Below are positions 1-9,450 of a DNA stretch of 64,000 nt, one piece after another. The notes under the pieces were generated by a model. It did no database searches, was not told the origin of the DNA, and worked only from the letters and a program-made list of their open reading frames with translations. The position numbers and the translations under genes were made by a program. Within the stretch, counting starts at the first letter, position 1; each line of letters begins with the position of its first letter. Source of the stretch: CALLPQ01 sp964392325 (GTDB lineage Bacteria > Pseudomonadota > Alphaproteobacteria > Caulobacterales > Parvularculaceae); the NCBI GenBank assembly GCA_964392325.1, contig CAYMPJ010000019.1, positions 3,800-67,799 on the forward strand, read 5' to 3'.

Positions 1-959
1 TAGGCTATGGCGGCGGCGAAGGTCGCTATGATGATGTCAAATTACGACGCGATGGTGTGCAAGGGGATCAAAAAGTAAGCGTCAATGTTCTGTCCAAAAG
101 CAGTGGCGGTTCCGGTTTATCGAGTGAGCTACCCCCTGGCAAAAACTTTGACTTGCTCGGTTGGAACATCTCTGTCCCGACAGATACAGACAGAAATGGA
201 AAATCGGACACAATTAAAGAGCGTGAACTTTCCGCCGGGTATGAGAGTGAATTTTTCTATACTGGCGATGATGGCGGTATGGTTTTTAAAAATCCTATTG
301 AGGGTTACAAAACTTCAAAAAACACCTCCTATACCCGTACAGAACTGCGCGAAATGCTTCGCCGCGGGAATACAGCAATAAAAACCCGTCTCGAGGATGG
401 AAGACCTAATAAAAACAATTGGGTCTTTTCATCTGCCCCTCTTGAAGCCCAAAAAGCTGCCGGCGCTGTAGACGGAATTCTTGAGGCAACTCTTGCGGTA
501 AATCATGTCACCACAACCGGTAAACGCAATCAGGTTGGACGCGTTATTATTGGTCAGATCCACGCCAAAGATGATGAGCCTATCAGGCTTTATTATCGCA
601 AACTCCCTGAAAATACACATGGATCAATTTATGCCGCTCACGAAAGTGAAAGCGAACCAAAAGATATCTATTATGAAATGATTGGCACGCGCTCCAAGAG
701 TGCAAAAAATCCGGAAAACGGCATTAAGCTCAATGAAAAATTTTCTTACAAGATAGATGCAAAAGGCAACTCACTCTTTGTCACCATTTCAAAGGACGGC
801 ATCATCCTTGCGGAGACAACAATCGATATGACCAAAAGCGGCTATGATGTAGAAAATGATTACATGTATTTTAAAGCTGGCGTCTATAATCAAAACAATA
901 GCGGAGATCCGGACGATTTCGTTCAAGCTACATTTTATAAGCTAAAAGTAACGCATTAA
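1..959 (+). CDS. Alginate lyase, PL7 family (5' end outside window)
   Basis: A secreted or periplasmic beta-elimination lyase that would cleave alginate. The frame is already open at the left edge and runs to a TAA at 957-959, so the true start lies outside the window; a GTG at 57 is internal. The three PL7 landmark motifs occur in family order and spacing: R-T-E-L-R near 288-345, Q-I-H in the strand I-I-G-Q-I-H-A near 545-570, and Y-F-K-A-G-V-Y-N-Q near 865-900. The central residue of the QIH motif is Ile, which in PL7 enzymes is associated with activity on guluronate-containing blocks rather than pure poly-mannuronate; that specificity is an inference. The visible 300 residues are the whole catalytic jelly-roll. 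A glycine-rich stretch just upstream (G-Y-G-G-G-E-G) suggests a linker from a further N-terminal module. It converges with a zinc-ribbon gene and a large TonB receptor that may import the products. Confidence 0.88.
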   Translation, partial: GYGGGEGRYDDVKLRRDGVQGDQKVSVNVLSKSSGGSGLSSELPPGKNFDLLGWNISVPTDTDRNGKSDTIKERELSAGYESEFFYTGDDGGMVFKNPIEGYKTSKNTSYTRTELREMLRRGNTAIKTRLEDGRPNKNNWVFSSAPLEAQKAAGAVDGILEATLAVNHVTTTGKRNQVGRVIIGQIHAKDDEPIRLYYRKLPENTHGSIYAAHESESEPKDIYYEMIGTRSKSAKNPENGIKLNEKFSYKIDAKGNSLFVTISKDGIILAETTIDMTKSGYDVENDYMYFKAGVYNQNNSGDPDDFVQATFYKLKVTH

Positions 960-1086
960 CTTCATATCATTGTAAGAGTTTCCCGCGGCTTATGGATATG
1001 AGGTTCGCTTGGATAAATCCACGATTTTTTAAATGTGCTTTTTGCAGTCACAAACGATACACCAATTTATCCAATAAGGGTCTTCA

Positions 1087-1575
1087 ATGACAGACGAAAC
1101 AGAAACCGGATTTTCATTAATATCAAAAGCAATTGATGTTACCAAAACGCTGGGCGAACAAGAAAACGATGCAGCAATCGAGACCACGCAAGGTGACCTA
1201 CAACAACTATTGCTAAAGGCCCTGCGGGAAGCCGCTCAGGCCGAAAAGGAAATTTCCGAGTTAGATCTTCGCTGTAAAAAACTTGAGCGCGCCTTTACAG
1301 AGCTTAGCGTTACAAAGGCTGACAAGAATAAATATGAACTCCAAAAACTTGATTTTGGTATTTTTGTTTATGCTTTTAAAAGCGATACCGAAAACCCGGA
1401 ACCAAGTCATTATTTGTGTACCAATTGTTTTGATCAAAATCAAAAATCGATATTACAGCCCGAAGGGCACAATTATCGATGCGGGCGCTGTAATGCATCC
1501 ATAAGATTTAAACAACCTGAGACAAAAATCAGCGCAGCAGGTAACACCAGCGTTATTCGCGGTGGCAGAAGGTAA
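1087..1575 (+). CDS. Hypothetical protein with coiled coil and C-terminal zinc ribbon
   Basis: 162 residues that I do not recognise by name. The first half (about residues 35-75) is Glu/Lys/Leu-rich and likely helical or coiled coil. The second half carries two Cys pairs, C111-x2-C114 and C132-x2-C135, 17 residues apart, which is a zinc-ribbon arrangement. There is no signal peptide or membrane segment, so it is likely cytoplasmic. The ATG at 1087 follows AAGGG at a suitable distance. It stands alone between the alginate lyase and the convergent receptor, so context gives little functional information. A role in nucleic-acid or protein binding is only a guess from the zinc ribbon. Confidence 0.7.
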   Translation: MTDETETGFSLISKAIDVTKTLGEQENDAAIETTQGDLQQLLLKALREAAQAEKEISELDLRCKKLERAFTELSVTKADKNKYELQKLDFGIFVYAFKSDTENPEPSHYLCTNCFDQNQKSILQPEGHNYRCGRCNASIRFKQPETKISAAGNTSVIRGGRR

Positions 1576-1911
1576 CGACATTTACCAAGAGCCTGATGCA
1601 AAAACCTTAAAGCGCAAGCCGCATATTATCTCTGCCGATAATCAGATGCCGGAGTGGTAGTTTTTTTCTAAGGCACAGCTTTTACGGTTAGGCTCTAGGA
1701 GTCGGGATTTTTATTGCCCCCTCCCCTATTTAACGCCTGATCAAAAAGTCATTAGTGCAATCGGCTTTACTTTTTATTTAACCCCTACCCAAAAACGTCT
1801 TGCCGTATCAAATATTCTTCGTCCAATAAAAAACCCATCATGCATCCGGGGGGATCCGACACATGATGGGTATTTCGATAGTATTACGCGCCTATCGTGA
1901 ATTAACCAATA
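1576..1911. other. Intergenic, convergent genes
   Basis: 336 bases between the zinc-ribbon gene and the end of the TonB receptor. The only clear element is the hairpin at 1834-1870 that ends receptor transcription. No ORF with a ribosome-binding site and no clear terminator for the plus-strand gene was seen. Confidence 0.5.
1829..1870 (-). terminator. Rho-independent terminator of TonB receptor
   Basis: CCCATCATG (1834-1842) pairs with CATGATGGG (1862-1870). The loop contains a smaller ATCC/GGAT pairing. Read on the minus strand the stem is followed by a run of six T. It lies about 40 bases beyond the receptor stop codon. Confidence 0.8.
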
Positions 1912-4900
1912 TTAGAACTTGGCTGTGAGACCTGCGAAGAAACGTGGTCCAAAGACATTGATCTCAGCAAAGTTATCAAGTGTTGGGTTAAACTGCTCAC
2001 GTGCCGTGTTGAGCAGGTTAGTCCCTTCAAGTGAGAACTTGAGAGTTCTGTTGATTTTGTATGAGAACCGCGCATCCAGAACAAAGGCATCATCAATGAA
2101 GCGCAAGTTCAAAGGTGTACCAATAAATTGCTGGAAGAATTCACTACGATATTTACCAATCGCGGAGAGAGACGCATTACCCACATTCCAATAAATCTGA
2201 CCATTAGCCGTATGCTCAGAAAGACCAATGAGATTTGCAGGCGGGATAAACCCTTGGCGAACCGAAATGATTTCACCACTCTGGTTAAGCGTAACCGCCT
2301 CACCAAATTGACCGTCCTCGAACTCAAAGTCAGAGTCAGCGTAGTTATAACTTGCCTTGAACCCAAGGCCGCCTAAAAGACCTGGCAGATATGTAAACGC
2401 GTGAGCGGCGTTTACCTCGATACCAAAAATAGTACTTGTCTCATCTGACGTTGTCTGAACAGGCACATTTACGGTTATATCTTCGCCATTGATTGTAAAT
2501 GTTTCTGCCTGAAGTGAATTTTGAAATCCACCGTTAAAGACCTTGTAATAGGCGCCAACGGCCAAGATAGAATCCGCATTGGGATACCACTCAGCGGCCA
2601 AATCAAAGTTCCAGGAAGTGAAAGGTTCCAGATTTGGGTTACCATTAGCAATTACAGCGCCGACAAAATCAGCAATTGTTTCTTCTCCAGTGGTCTCATC
2701 AAGATTGAGCGTATTAAACGAACGTCCATTACCGAGTGATGAAGGGTCCGGGCGTGAAAGCGCTCTAAAGACACCACCACGAAGAAGAACATTCTCGGAA
2801 ACTTCAGCCACAGCGTTCGCACTTGGCAAGAATTCGTCATAGCTAAACTCATCAGTTAACACGACGATATCATCGATACTACCGCTGATATCCAGACCGG
2901 TAATGTTACCATCATCATCGACATCAACATCAAAGCCACCACGGAAGCTGGTTGATGTCAGTGTTGTATCAACATAACGCAACCCGATATTTCCTCGAAC
3001 TGGTATTTCGTTAATTGTAGTATCAAAATCAGCTTGCGCATAAAATGCGATGGTTTCTTCTCTGATATCAACAGACTGGGTCAATTCAGCGACATTCGCA
3101 TCCTCTGGCCCCGGTGCGACCAACTCACGGCCAATCAACGCTTCGGCCAAACATGTTGCGCCGTCAAAAGTCAAGAAGGATGACCCGGTACCAGCTTCAA
3201 TGACGTTTCCATCATCGTCCTGATTGGTAATGAGGTTGCCATTAAATTCACCATCCAGAAAACCGGATTCTACGAATTGATTGCTGGCACAGAACTCAGC
3301 AGCAAGGGCACCTAGATTACTAAAGTTCTCGTTTAGATTATCTGTATCATTATCGTTTAAGAAACCGAGTCTATTAAACTCTGCTGCCGTAGCGGTGACG
3401 TCAACGTCGCCATTACTATCGATCACAAAGGTCGCTGTACTGCCAGGAATAAAGTCGCCATTCTCGTCAGTAAATCCGGGAACAACACCTGTCAGACCTT
3501 CATCATCACTACTAAAGCTGAAACTATTTTGATCTGGATCCGTATCAATTCCTAGGAATTGAGCCAAGTCTTCTTCGTCATCGGTGCTGACATCTAGCTC
3601 AATCGTCGCCACAACTGGCACGCCGTTAAATTCAGCCGGGAATAATCCATTAAGAAAATCATTATCGTCAATTTCAAGTTCGTTACGAACCCGTGGTAAC
3701 TGGTCATAAGTTTGCCGCGAGAAACGCACACCAGCCTTGAAGGTGCTAAAGAAACCATTATCAACAGCATATTCAGCATCACCTTTAACGGCCCATATCC
3801 CATGGTTCCGGAACTGGTTAAGATCCTCCTGAACCTCGGCATTGTCACCAGTAAAGAGAGACGGGTCATTTACGTCGAAATCAACAACTGTAAACTGCGC
3901 CCCTTGGCTGCCATTTTGTAAAATAGCAACACCGGTATCGACACTTTGCGTTGAGGCAACGCGCCCTCTTAGTTGAATCTCCCGGCGGGAAGTATCCGAG
4001 TAAGAGCCATCAATGGCAACTTTCAACCGCTCGGTTACATCATAGGCAATGTTTCCGCCAAAGCCGATATATTCTTCAAAACGATCACTCGTTTGAGTTC
4101 GAACCTCAATCGGGCCTGTCGCAGTCGCTGTTCGAAGCGCTCCACTTTCAGTCGTTTGCAATTCAAAACCGGGGATAATTGCGCTATCACCCTCAGGCTC
4201 AATATCGTTCGTTTCAAAAACAACTTCGTTACGAACCTCAGTAAAGAGGCGGTCAGAATATTGTACATCCGCATTGATCTCTAGCCGATCATTTGGTCGC
4301 CACTGAACCGCACCAAAAATAGAATCGCGGGCATCGTCTGTAACGTTCTGGCGAAAACTACGGCTGGATGACGTAATTACAAATGGTTCATCCACACCAA
4401 AAGGCTGACCTGTGAATGGGTTGATCTCTGTAGCTGCCTGAACATCCCCATCGTCAATAAAGGATTCACCAAAGGTATCTCCGCCATTGTTGGAAGAGGG
4501 TAAATTCAAGAAAGTATCAAGAAGCTCTTGGTCAGAGAAATCATCAAGATTACCATTATCGAGTACGCCTTCTAAATCCTCGTCATCAAACTCTTGCTCA
4601 ACAAAGGTCCGAAAGGATTCCGTATCGTTACACGAATTACCATCAAGGAGCGGAATACGACAGGCCTGAAAGGTTGATGTAGAGCGGTTTTCCTGTTCAG
4701 CATTAGGACGGCGCTGTATTTGTCCACCGACCGAAATACCAAACTCACCAAAAGTATCGCTTTCCCATTGGTCAACGTAACTCCCGGTGAAACGGAACCC
4801 GACGGTACGATCGCGCGCTTCACGAGTAATATTTAGATTGTCAGGCTGGATATTACCTTTGGCCTGAAGCTGGATGCGGCGCTTACCGTAATCGAGTGGT

Positions 4901-5427
4901 TTTAGCGTTGAGAGTGCGATCTGTCCGGCAACACCGCCCTCGATCAAGCTCGCTTCCTGGGTTTTGTAAACTTCAATTTTGTTAAACAGTTCTGACGGGA
5001 ATTGACTGAAGTTAACGGACCGGTCACCACTACCGTTTGTAGCTTCACGGCCATTGATAACTGTGGAGCCCAAAAACGGTCCCAAACCACGAATTGACAC
5101 CTCTGTCGCACCGCTACCCTCGCGCTGGGAACCAACAGCAGTAATTTGCTCAAGAGCTTCAGCGATAGACAAAGCAGGCAAGTCACCAATTTCATCGGCA
5201 GAAAGACCATCAACAATCGTCGTGTTTTCACGCTTGATATCAATGGCGCCTTGAATGGTACGTCGCAATCCTTCAACCACGATTTCATCTGGTTCGTCAT
5301 CTTGCGCAAGAGCGATATTTGCACCGGTAATGCCGGTAAGACCAGAACTTAAGAGCATTAATGCCTTTATGCCCATAGATTTATTCGCATTTCGTCTGGC
5401 ATCGTCTCTAGTACCATTACCCGTCAT
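1912..5427 (-). CDS. Large TonB-dependent receptor
   Basis: An outer-membrane active transporter of 1171 residues, longer than siderophore receptors (about 700) and typical of the Caulobacter/Xanthomonas-type receptors linked to glycan oligomer uptake. The start is supported by AGGAGG at 5434-5439, six bases upstream of the ATG. The N-terminus carries a signal peptide ending near A-L-A-Q (about residue 42). A TonB-box-like segment (D-E-I-V-V-E-G) follows, then a plug domain (about 60-190) with I-R-G-L-G and I-E-V-Y-K, then a long beta-barrel ending in a terminal Phe (A-G-L-T-A-K-F), the usual outer-membrane insertion signal. Long Asp/Asn-rich loops fill the middle of the barrel. The nearby PL7 lyase makes alginate oligomers a plausible substrate, but no SusD-like partner or inner-membrane transporter is present, so substrate is inference. 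Confidence 0.92.
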   Translation of the reverse strand: MTGNGTRDDARRNANKSMGIKALMLLSSGLTGITGANIALAQDDEPDEIVVEGLRRTIQGAIDIKRENTTIVDGLSADEIGDLPALSIAEALEQITAVGSQREGSGATEVSIRGLGPFLGSTVINGREATNGSGDRSVNFSQFPSELFNKIEVYKTQEASLIEGGVAGQIALSTLKPLDYGKRRIQLQAKGNIQPDNLNITREARDRTVGFRFTGSYVDQWESDTFGEFGISVGGQIQRRPNAEQENRSTSTFQACRIPLLDGNSCNDTESFRTFVEQEFDDEDLEGVLDNGNLDDFSDQELLDTFLNLPSSNNGGDTFGESFIDDGDVQAATEINPFTGQPFGVDEPFVITSSSRSFRQNVTDDARDSIFGAVQWRPNDRLEINADVQYSDRLFTEVRNEVVFETNDIEPEGDSAIIPGFELQTTESGALRTATATGPIEVRTQTSDRFEEYIGFGGNIAYDVTERLKVAIDGSYSDTSRREIQLRGRVASTQSVDTGVAILQNGSQGAQFTVVDFDVNDPSLFTGDNAEVQEDLNQFRNHGIWAVKGDAEYAVDNGFFSTFKAGVRFSRQTYDQLPRVRNELEIDDNDFLNGLFPAEFNGVPVVATIELDVSTDDEEDLAQFLGIDTDPDQNSFSFSSDDEGLTGVVPGFTDENGDFIPGSTATFVIDSNGDVDVTATAAEFNRLGFLNDNDTDNLNENFSNLGALAAEFCASNQFVESGFLDGEFNGNLITNQDDDGNVIEAGTGSSFLTFDGATCLAEALIGRELVAPGPEDANVAELTQSVDIREETIAFYAQADFDTTINEIPVRGNIGLRYVDTTLTSTSFRGGFDVDVDDDGNITGLDISGSIDDIVVLTDEFSYDEFLPSANAVAEVSENVLLRGGVFRALSRPDPSSLGNGRSFNTLNLDETTGEETIADFVGAVIANGNPNLEPFTSWNFDLAAEWYPNADSILAVGAYYKVFNGGFQNSLQAETFTINGEDITVNVPVQTTSDETSTIFGIEVNAAHAFTYLPGLLGGLGFKASYNYADSDFEFEDGQFGEAVTLNQSGEIISVRQGFIPPANLIGLSEHTANGQIYWNVGNASLSAIGKYRSEFFQQFIGTPLNLRFIDDAFVLDARFSYKINRTLKFSLEGTNLLNTAREQFNPTLDNFAEINVFGPRFFAGLTAKF

Positions 5428-6053
5428 TCGCTTCCTCCTACAATTCTCTTAACTATTGAGCTTTTTATTTGGCAAATGTGCCTTCACACATGCCTTGCCT
5501 TCTACTGATAAAATAGTGAACATTTTTCATTTATACTGTCAATTCATAACTCGAACCAAAAATTCCCTATTGGTATGAAATATTGGCATAACAATTAAAT
5601 GCTGCGCCGCGACATATTTATGGAATGGAAACAAGCCTATAAAAAACCGCAAGAAATACAACGGGATAGTGATAGTATAACTCTTATTTAATATCTGAAA
5701 TAATTTACAAATTTGTTTTGAACCGCTGGAAGCCGCCAAAAGGCTACTAATTTAATCTGCTATTGTTGGGTTTTAGCAACAGTCGAAAAAGCACTTTTAA
5801 AATTCTCGAGGATATGGTCTCAAGCTAGAAGACCATGAAAATTAACCACTTGTTAATCTGCTTTTTTCTAACAGAAACAAAACAGCAAAATATCCATATA
5901 CTGATTGTTTAATACCAATTTTATCAATTGGTATAGTTCACATTGCGAACAGCAATTTCAGGCGGGTTCTGCTTTTCTGTATTATCGGAGCGCTTGGGCT
6001 GGCATAATCCCCTAACCTGCGATTCTGACGATAACCGATCCAAGTGAGTGATT
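5428..6053. other. Divergent intergenic region
   Basis: 626 bases between the divergently transcribed receptor and decarboxylase, so it must hold both promoters. It is AT-rich. The one clear element is a perfect inverted repeat at 5912-5934, listed separately. A short frame on the minus strand here has no ribosome-binding site and is not supported. Confidence 0.5.
5912..5934. promoter_or_regulatory. Perfect inverted repeat, candidate operator
   Basis: ATACCAATT (5912-5920) and AATTGGTAT (5926-5934) are perfect 9-base inverted arms around a 5-base spacer. It lies about 120 bases upstream of the decarboxylase and 480 bases upstream of the receptor. The arms equal the half-sites of the UxuR/ExuR-type GntR operator but in everted order. 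It could also be a dispersed repeat or a weak hairpin. Confidence 0.4.
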
Positions 6054-7454
6054 ATGAAGCGAGAACATTATAAATATTGGGCTCATCAAGCGGCGAACTG
6101 GGGGCAAGATTACCTCGATACGCTATCAAAACGGCCAGTCCGCTCCTCCGCAAAACCCGGCGATATCCTTGCTCAACTCCCTGCTACTGCGCCAGAAGCG
6201 CCCGAAGCGATGGAGACCATCCTTGAGGATTTTAAACGCATCGTGCCAGATGGCATGACCCATTGGCAGCATCCCAAATTCTTTGCCTATTTCCCCGCCA
6301 ATGCTGCACCTGCCTCCATGATTGCCGAGCAACTCACCTCAATAATGGCCTCCCAGTGTATGCTTTGGCAGACCTCTCCGGCGGCGACGGAAATGGAAAC
6401 GCGCATGATCGAGTGGCTGCGCGATGCCTTGGGTCTCTCAGCGCAATTTAGGGGTGTCATTCAGGACAGTGCCTCCAGCGCCACCCTTGTCGCAATCCTC
6501 ACAATGAGGGAGCACGCGGTTAATTGGCGCGGAAATGCGAGCGGCATGAGCGGCGAACCAGCAATCCGCGTTTATGCTTCTTCCCAAAACCATTCTTCCG
6601 TCGATAAGGCAATATGGATTTCAGGGATCGGGCAGGACAATCTTGTCAAAATTCCAACGGACGAGAATTACGCCATGGATACCAAGGCATTGCGTGATGC
6701 AATTAAAACGGACCGCGCCGCCGGCTTTCTTCCCGCCGGGGTCGTTGTTTGTGTCGGTGGCACATCAATTGGTGCCTGCGATAATGTTGATGAAATTATC
6801 AAAATTGCCAAACAGGAAAGCCTTTACACCCACATTGATGCAGCGTGGGCCGGGTCGGCAATGATCTGTCCGGAGTTCCGCCATCTCTGGGAAGGTATTG
6901 ATGAAGCCGATAGTATTGTCTTCAACCCGCACAAATGGATTGGAGCCCAGTTTGATTGCTCGGTACAGTTTTTGCGCAATCCGGGCGATCAGGTGAAAAC
7001 GCTGGGTATGCGCCCCGATTATCTAAAAACGCTCGATCAGGATGAAATCATCAATTATAGCGAGTGGGGAGTACAATTAGGGCGACGTTTTCGAGCATTA
7101 AAATTGTGGTTTGTGCTTCGCGCCTATGGTCTTGAAGGATTGCGGGAGCGCATTCGTAATCATATTGCGTGGGCGCAGGAATTAGAAGAAAGACTCAGCG
7201 CCCACCCCGACTTCCTTATCACCACCAAATGCCGGTTTTCTCTTTTCACTTTTCAATATGCTCCCGCTGGAAAAGATGCCAATAAGGAAAGCGAGATTCT
7301 ATTGAAAAAAATTAACGAGGACGGCCGCATCTACCTTACCCAAACGGCCCATGAAGGAAAATTCGTGATCCGCTTTCAGGCCGGGCAATTTGACAGTACG
7401 CGAGAGGATGTTTTATCCGTTTATGATGTCCTTATTGATTTAATCTCTCCTTAA
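6054..7454 (+). CDS. PLP-dependent aromatic-L-amino-acid-type decarboxylase
   Basis: A group II pyridoxal-phosphate decarboxylase of about 467 residues, cytosolic, expected to remove CO2 from an aromatic amino acid to give an amine. Family motifs are in order: an N-terminal H-P-x-F segment (near residue 75), the D-A-A-W motif with the cofactor-binding Asp at about 262, and F-N-P-H-K-W with the Schiff-base Lys at about 294. The P-D-Y-L segment after it corresponds to the start of the mobile catalytic loop. A GTG two codons upstream (6048) is possible, but the ATG at 6054 fits the weak AGTGAG better. Substrate (Tyr, Trp, Phe or Dopa) cannot be read from the sequence. It is a single gene, with a hairpin and about 140 bases before purC. 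Confidence 0.88.
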   Translation: MKREHYKYWAHQAANWGQDYLDTLSKRPVRSSAKPGDILAQLPATAPEAPEAMETILEDFKRIVPDGMTHWQHPKFFAYFPANAAPASMIAEQLTSIMASQCMLWQTSPAATEMETRMIEWLRDALGLSAQFRGVIQDSASSATLVAILTMREHAVNWRGNASGMSGEPAIRVYASSQNHSSVDKAIWISGIGQDNLVKIPTDENYAMDTKALRDAIKTDRAAGFLPAGVVVCVGGTSIGACDNVDEIIKIAKQESLYTHIDAAWAGSAMICPEFRHLWEGIDEADSIVFNPHKWIGAQFDCSVQFLRNPGDQVKTLGMRPDYLKTLDQDEIINYSEWGVQLGRRFRALKLWFVLRAYGLEGLRERIRNHIAWAQELEERLSAHPDFLITTKCRFSLFTFQYAPAGKDANKESEILLKKINEDGRIYLTQTAHEGKFVIRFQAGQFDSTREDVLSVYDVLIDLISP

Positions 7455-7467
7455 GAACCGAACCATC

Positions 7468-7487
7468 GCTTTGCGTAACCGCAAAGC
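7468..7487 (+). terminator. Stem-loop after decarboxylase
   Basis: GCTTTGCG-TAAC-CGCAAAGC is a perfect 8-base stem with a 4-base loop, 13 bases after the decarboxylase stop. It is not followed by a T-run, so intrinsic termination is uncertain; it may act as an mRNA 3' stabiliser or a Rho-assisted terminator. Confidence 0.5.
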
Positions 7488-7592
7488 TGTGCTACCCCAC
7501 CGCAACAGGTTATTCCATTGCCAAACCAAGCTTAAATGGCCACTGGAAACAATGCCAAGTCAGACAGAAGAAGTCGGGCAGAAGGAAAGTGA

Positions 7593-8399
7593 ATGTCACG
7601 CCGTAAGAAAATTTATGAAGGCAAGGCTAAAATTCTATATGAAGGCCCGGAACCGGGTACAATTATCCAATATTTCAAGGATGATGCCACAGCCTTTAAT
7701 AATCAAAAACATGATATTCTCGAGGGAAAAGGGGTTTTAAATAATCGCATTTCCGAATTTATCATGCGCGGTCTTGAAACCATTTCCATACCGACCCATT
7801 TCATTCGTCGCTTGAATATGCGCGAACAATTGGTGCGTCATGTAGAAATCATCCCGCTGGAAGTCGTGGTTAGAAATGTTGCTGCGGGATCAATTGTAAA
7901 ACGCATGGGGCTAGAAGACGGCGCCTCTTTGCCCCGTTCCATTATTGAATTCTATTTCAAGGATGATGAGCTGGGTGATCCCCTCGTCGCCGAAGAACAT
8001 ATTACAGCTTTCAATTGGGCAAACACGCAGGAAATTGATGACATGATGGCGATGGCACTCAGGGTCAATGATTTCCTCAGCGGTATGTTTGCGACTGCGG
8101 GCATTCGCCTGATTGATTTCAAAATTGAATTTGGCCGCCTCTATGAAGGCGATATGATGCGCCTGATCCTCGCCGACGAGATTAGCCCTGATAGTTGTCG
8201 CCTATGGGATATCGAAACCGGCGACATTATGGATAAAGACCGCTTCCGCAAAGATATGGGCAATGTCATTGAAGCTTACCGCGAAGTCGCAAAACGCCTT
8301 GGTATATTGCGCGATATTGAAAGCAATACCACTCAAGGCCCGATCCTCGTCAGCGATAATGCGCTCTTTGACGAACAGAAAAATAAATCCGAGCAGTAA
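7593..8399 (+). CDS. purC: SAICAR synthetase (PurC)
   Basis: Phosphoribosylaminoimidazole-succinocarboxamide synthase: it joins CAIR and aspartate using ATP in de novo purine synthesis, in the cytosol. 268 residues, slightly longer than the 235-255 usual in bacteria. The N-terminus has the expected K-x-Y-E-G-K-A-K segment. The signatures V-V-R-N-x-A-A-G-S and D-E-I-S-P-D-S-C-R-L-W-D (about 193-204) are intact. GAAGGAAAG sits just upstream of the ATG at 7593. It heads a purC-purS-purQ cluster with gaps of only 17 and 55 bases, which implies co-transcription; purL would be expected next but is not here. Confidence 0.97.
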   Translation: MSRRKKIYEGKAKILYEGPEPGTIIQYFKDDATAFNNQKHDILEGKGVLNNRISEFIMRGLETISIPTHFIRRLNMREQLVRHVEIIPLEVVVRNVAAGSIVKRMGLEDGASLPRSIIEFYFKDDELGDPLVAEEHITAFNWANTQEIDDMMAMALRVNDFLSGMFATAGIRLIDFKIEFGRLYEGDMMRLILADEISPDSCRLWDIETGDIMDKDRFRKDMGNVIEAYREVAKRLGILRDIESNTTQGPILVSDNALFDEQKNKSEQ

Positions 8400-8416
8400 T
8401 TTCAGAGCAGATAAAA

Positions 8417-8659
8417 ATGAAAGCTAAAATATACATAACCTTAAAAGGCGGTGTTCTTGATCCACAAGGCAAAGCCATCGAAAACTCTCTCGCGGGGCTC
8501 GGCTTTGAAGGGGCGAGCGATGTGCGCCAGGGTAAGGTTATTGAAATGACTCTTGAGGGAAGTGATGAAACCGCGGCAAGAGCCCAGCTTGACGAAATGT
8601 GCGCAAAACTTCTCGCCAATCCGGTCATGGAAAATTACGAAATAGAAATTTCCAATTAA
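8417..8659 (+). CDS. purS: PurS subunit of FGAM synthase
   Basis: An 80-residue subunit of the three-part formylglycinamidine ribonucleotide synthase (PurS, PurQ, PurL). PurS forms a small dimer that bridges the glutaminase PurQ to small PurL. The sequence has the family start (M-K-A-K-I-Y-I-T-L-K), the D-P-Q-G-K-A-I motif and the ending M-E-N-Y-E-I-E-I. Its length is normal for the family. Its position between purC and purQ is the standard alphaproteobacterial order. Confidence 0.97.
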   Translation: MKAKIYITLKGGVLDPQGKAIENSLAGLGFEGASDVRQGKVIEMTLEGSDETAARAQLDEMCAKLLANPVMENYEIEISN

Positions 8660-8714
8660 CACAACAATGATCACCCATTGGGATAAAACAGATTTTCCGG
8701 AAAAGAAATTGACT

Positions 8715-9377
8715 ATGAAGACCAGCGTTATTGTTTTCCCGGCTTCTAATTGTGATCGCGATGCAGCCGTTGCAATGGAAGCCATTACCAACAAACCGGC
8801 AAATATGGTTTGGCACGGCGAGACAACTCTTCCGGATACGGATTTTATCGTTCTCCCCGGCGGCTTTTCATACGGCGATTATTTGCGATCAGGTGCGATG
8901 GCCGCGCGCTCGCCAATTATGCGCGCTGTGATTGAAAAAGCCAAAGTCGGTACGCCGGTGATCGGGATTTGCAATGGTTTTCAGATTTTAACAGAAACAG
9001 GCCTTTTGCCCGGCGCGCTCTTACGCAATGCCGGACTGGATTTTGTCTGCCGCACTGTTACCGTTCGCGCCTGTAATACCAATTCGCGTTTCACCTCAGG
9101 CCTTCAAAAAAACCAGTATCTTGAATTTCCCGTTGCCCATCATGATGGCAATTATTTCGCTGATAATGAAACCTTGAACAAGCTTGAGAGTGAAGATCGC
9201 ATCGCTTTTCGCTATGTTGATAATCCTAATGGCTCGGCTCGCGATATTGCCGGCATCCTCAATGAAGATGGCAATGTCCTCGGGCTTATGCCCCACCCCG
9301 AGCGCGTTATCTCGCCCTTACTCGGTGGCATTGACGGGCTAACCTTTTTTACGCAGGCACTTGAACAACTAGCGTAA
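8715..9377 (+). CDS. purQ: PurQ glutaminase subunit of FGAM synthase
   Basis: A class I glutamine amidotransferase that supplies ammonia to PurL for FGAM formation. About 220 residues from the ATG at 8715, which begins M-K-T-S-V-I-V-F-P-A-S-N-C as in the family; an upstream in-frame ATG at 8667 would add 16 atypical residues and is rejected. The catalytic Cys lies in G-I-C-N-G-F-Q (about residue 86) and the His/Glu pair in M-P-H-P-E-R near the C-terminus. The oxyanion segment P-G-G-F-S-Y-G-D-Y-L is intact. It is the last gene of the pur cluster here. Confidence 0.97.
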   Translation: MKTSVIVFPASNCDRDAAVAMEAITNKPANMVWHGETTLPDTDFIVLPGGFSYGDYLRSGAMAARSPIMRAVIEKAKVGTPVIGICNGFQILTETGLLPGALLRNAGLDFVCRTVTVRACNTNSRFTSGLQKNQYLEFPVAHHDGNYFADNETLNKLESEDRIAFRYVDNPNGSARDIAGILNEDGNVLGLMPHPERVISPLLGGIDGLTFFTQALEQLA

Positions 9378-9450
9378 ACGGGGGGCCGTAATTAGGTTTC
9401 TCCAATTTACAAAATCACAAACGCATCCATCTATAGCAGCTAGCCTAGAA

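Noticed and set aside
5539..5739. 66-codon minus-strand frame upstream of the TonB receptor
   Set aside because: AT-rich promoter region, no ribosome-binding site, no recognisable protein features.
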